This document shows, in pieces, positions 5,867 through 6,798 of a stretch of 6,798 bases of DNA. The translations under genes were made by a program, and so were the position numbers. The notes under the pieces were generated by a model. It did no database searches. It worked only from the letters and a program-made list of their open reading frames with translations, and was not told the origin of the DNA. The stretch spans positions 1 through 6,798 of the forward strand of contig CAZTMX010000155.1 in the NCBI GenBank assembly GCA_964614855.1, in the 5' to 3' direction. Numbering within the stretch: position 1 is the stretch's first letter; each line of letters opens with the position of its first letter. The stretch is from CAWJHE01 sp964614855 (GTDB taxonomy: Bacteria > Chloroflexota > Anaerolineae > Anaerolineales > UBA4823).

Positions 5867-6124
5867 ATGTATACCAGCGAAAACATAATTGCTCGACTTG
5901 GCACATTTATAGCAGAAACCGTCCTTAAGCAACCAAAGCGCCAGATTGATGACAATGAAGCCTTGATCAGCTCTGGTCTGGTAGACTCCTTCAGCCTGGT
6001 AGACCTTGCCTTGCATATTGAAGACCAATTCGGTGTACATATTGATGATACGGAATTGACTGCAGACAATTTTGACAATCTACTGCAACTTGCTGAAATC
6101 ATCCAGCAGCGAATTCAGCAGTAA
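5867..6124 (+). CDS. Acyl carrier protein (DltC-like role)
   Basis: An 85-residue phosphopantetheine-binding protein, acidic overall, with the four-helix carrier layout. The attachment motif is GLVDSFSLVDL (37-47), so S41 would carry the 4'-phosphopantetheine arm. Helix II continues as ALHIEDQFGVHIDDTELT, the usual carrier pattern of a hydrophobic helix followed by an acidic turn. The length fits stand-alone carriers such as DltC (about 80). It starts 27 bases after the lipoprotein stop, with only a weak GGGA-like site upstream, and ends 22 bases before the ligase start. Its place between an MBOAT/SGNH set and an AMP-forming ligase suggests it is loaded by that ligase and supplies the MBOAT protein at the inner membrane face. 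A role in fatty acid synthesis is less likely, since no FAS genes are near and the motif is DSF, not the DSL usual in AcpP. Confidence 0.93.
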   Translation: MYTSENIIARLGTFIAETVLKQPKRQIDDNEALISSGLVDSFSLVDLALHIEDQFGVHIDDTELTADNFDNLLQLAEIIQQRIQQ

Positions 6125-6146
6125 GCGCTGCCTGTAAGTTTTTTCA

Positions 6147-6798
6147 ATGATGCAAAACACCTTTCACCATCGCCTGGCAACTATTTATTCTACATTTCCA
6201 GATAAACCTGCTTTACGGTTACTTTTCTCGCGCCAGCCTGATCAAGAGCTTTCCTACCGGCAATTGATCAATCAATCTGCTGTCTTTTATGCTGCGCTGC
6301 AGACTGCAGGGATCCAGCCTGGAGAGGTTGTCATCCTGATTATGCAGCACAGCCAGGAACTTGTCCTTTCTTTCTTTGGTGCAATTCTCAACGGTGCAGT
6401 ACCTTCGATCATGCCCTTTATGACCGAAAAACTGCTTCCCGATCAATACCGCGCCTCTCTGGAAGCCCTGCTCAAAATCACCCAACCTGCGGCAATCGTA
6501 ACCTATGCAGATTTCTTACCCGAAGTTTCAAAATCTGCAGCTGGCTCCTCTGTGCGAAAAATCCTGGTTGCAGAAGAAATCACTTCTTCTTTCCAAACAA
6601 ACCCAAATATTGAACCTCAAGACTTAGATTTTTCCTCTTTCCAAAGCGCACAATGTACGCCAGATGACATCGTTTTGCTCCAGCATTCATCTGGCACCAC
6701 CGGGTTACAAAAGGGAGTTGCACTCTCTCACCGGGCGGTGTTCAACCAGCTGGCAAATTTTTCGCAAGCGCTGGCATATTCACCGGATGATGTCGTAG
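6147..6798 (+). CDS. AMP-forming acyl ligase, ANL superfamily (N-terminal part, runs off the right edge)
   Basis: An open reading frame from ATG 6147 (a second in-frame ATG is at 6150; an in-frame TAA at 6135-6137 blocks any longer start) with 217 codons to the edge. The ANL core motif LLQHSSGTTGLQKGVALSHRA spans about 177-197: S181-S182-G183-T184-T185-G186 is the P-loop-like stretch and K189 its Lys, with Gln188 where Pro is usual. Such enzymes make acyl-AMP from a carboxylic acid and ATP and pass the acyl to a thiol, here most likely the phosphopantetheine of the carrier protein encoded 22 bases upstream, in the way DltA loads DltC. The QHSSGTTG form is more like fatty-acyl ligases than DltA (TSGSTG in my memory), so the acid may not be D-alanine. 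The substrate-pocket motifs A4-A10 lie beyond the window. No Shine-Dalgarno is evident, so coupling to the carrier gene is plausible. Confidence 0.93.
   Translation, partial: MMQNTFHHRLATIYSTFPDKPALRLLFSRQPDQELSYRQLINQSAVFYAALQTAGIQPGEVVILIMQHSQELVLSFFGAILNGAVPSIMPFMTEKLLPDQYRASLEALLKITQPAAIVTYADFLPEVSKSAAGSSVRKILVAEEITSSFQTNPNIEPQDLDFSSFQSAQCTPDDIVLLQHSSGTTGLQKGVALSHRAVFNQLANFSQALAYSPDDVV

Noticed and set aside
5686..6102. Minus-strand ORF of 138 codons
   Set aside because: It runs antisense across the SGNH lipoprotein end and the whole carrier protein gene; both plus-strand products have clear family motifs.
6264..6276. Palindromic TTGATCAA-like stretch near the ligase start
   Set aside because: It lies within coding sequence and is short enough to be chance.
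6219..6485. Minus-strand ORF of 88 codons near the right end
   Set aside because: It is antisense to the acyl ligase, whose ANL motif is unambiguous, and its product has no recognisable features.
2191..6798. True dlt operon (D-alanylation of teichoic acid)
   Set aside because: Parts correspond, but gene order, the two SGNH proteins and the ligase motif differ, and nothing shows D-Ala as substrate; dlt symbols were therefore not assigned.

Overview
The window looks like a scaffold from a metagenome-type assembly, with a run of exactly 100 Ns. It comes from a free-living bacterium, and my best guess is an anaerobic member of the Chloroflexota (Anaerolineae-like). That guess rests on recalled family style: lipoproteins with Thr/Pro-rich linkers, an MBOAT protein with an FFPAFTAGPIDR motif, and a GDC-type SGNH lipoprotein. 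No rRNA or other taxonomic marker is present, so it is inference. No tRNA, rRNA, CRISPR array, IS element or other mobile feature was seen.

Layout. The left quarter is on the minus strand and is housekeeping: the 5' part of folD (one-carbon metabolism, running off the left edge) and, upstream of it, a complete DHH/DHHA1 phosphoesterase of the NrnA type. Each has a readable sigma70-like promoter. A 247-base divergent spacer follows (1503-1749). Everything to its right is on the plus strand and tightly packed: a small lipoprotein (1750-2184), a 41-residue single-pass membrane peptide (2191-2316), an MBOAT O-acyltransferase interrupted by the assembly gap (2317-3570), a membrane-anchored SGNH protein (3571-4731), an 85-base spacer with a perfect TATAAT and overlapping inverted repeats, an SGNH lipoprotein (4817-5839), an acyl carrier protein (5867-6124) and the N-terminal third or so of an AMP-forming acyl ligase (6147 to the right edge).

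How it may work. The plus-strand cluster has the same set of parts as the Dlt system of Firmicutes (DltX, DltB, DltD, DltC, DltA), in a different order and with two extra lipoproteins. The proposed route is: the ligase activates a carboxylic acid and loads it on the carrier protein; the MBOAT channel moves the acyl group across the membrane; the 41-residue peptide, which ends in WIYQGF like the FIYNEF end of DltX, may hold it on its tyrosine; and one or both SGNH proteins place it on, or remove it from, a surface polymer. The acyl group and the acceptor cannot be read from this sequence. The 41-residue gene is the most notable item, because it is short enough to be skipped by routine annotation and it links the MBOAT gene to the Dlt mechanism.
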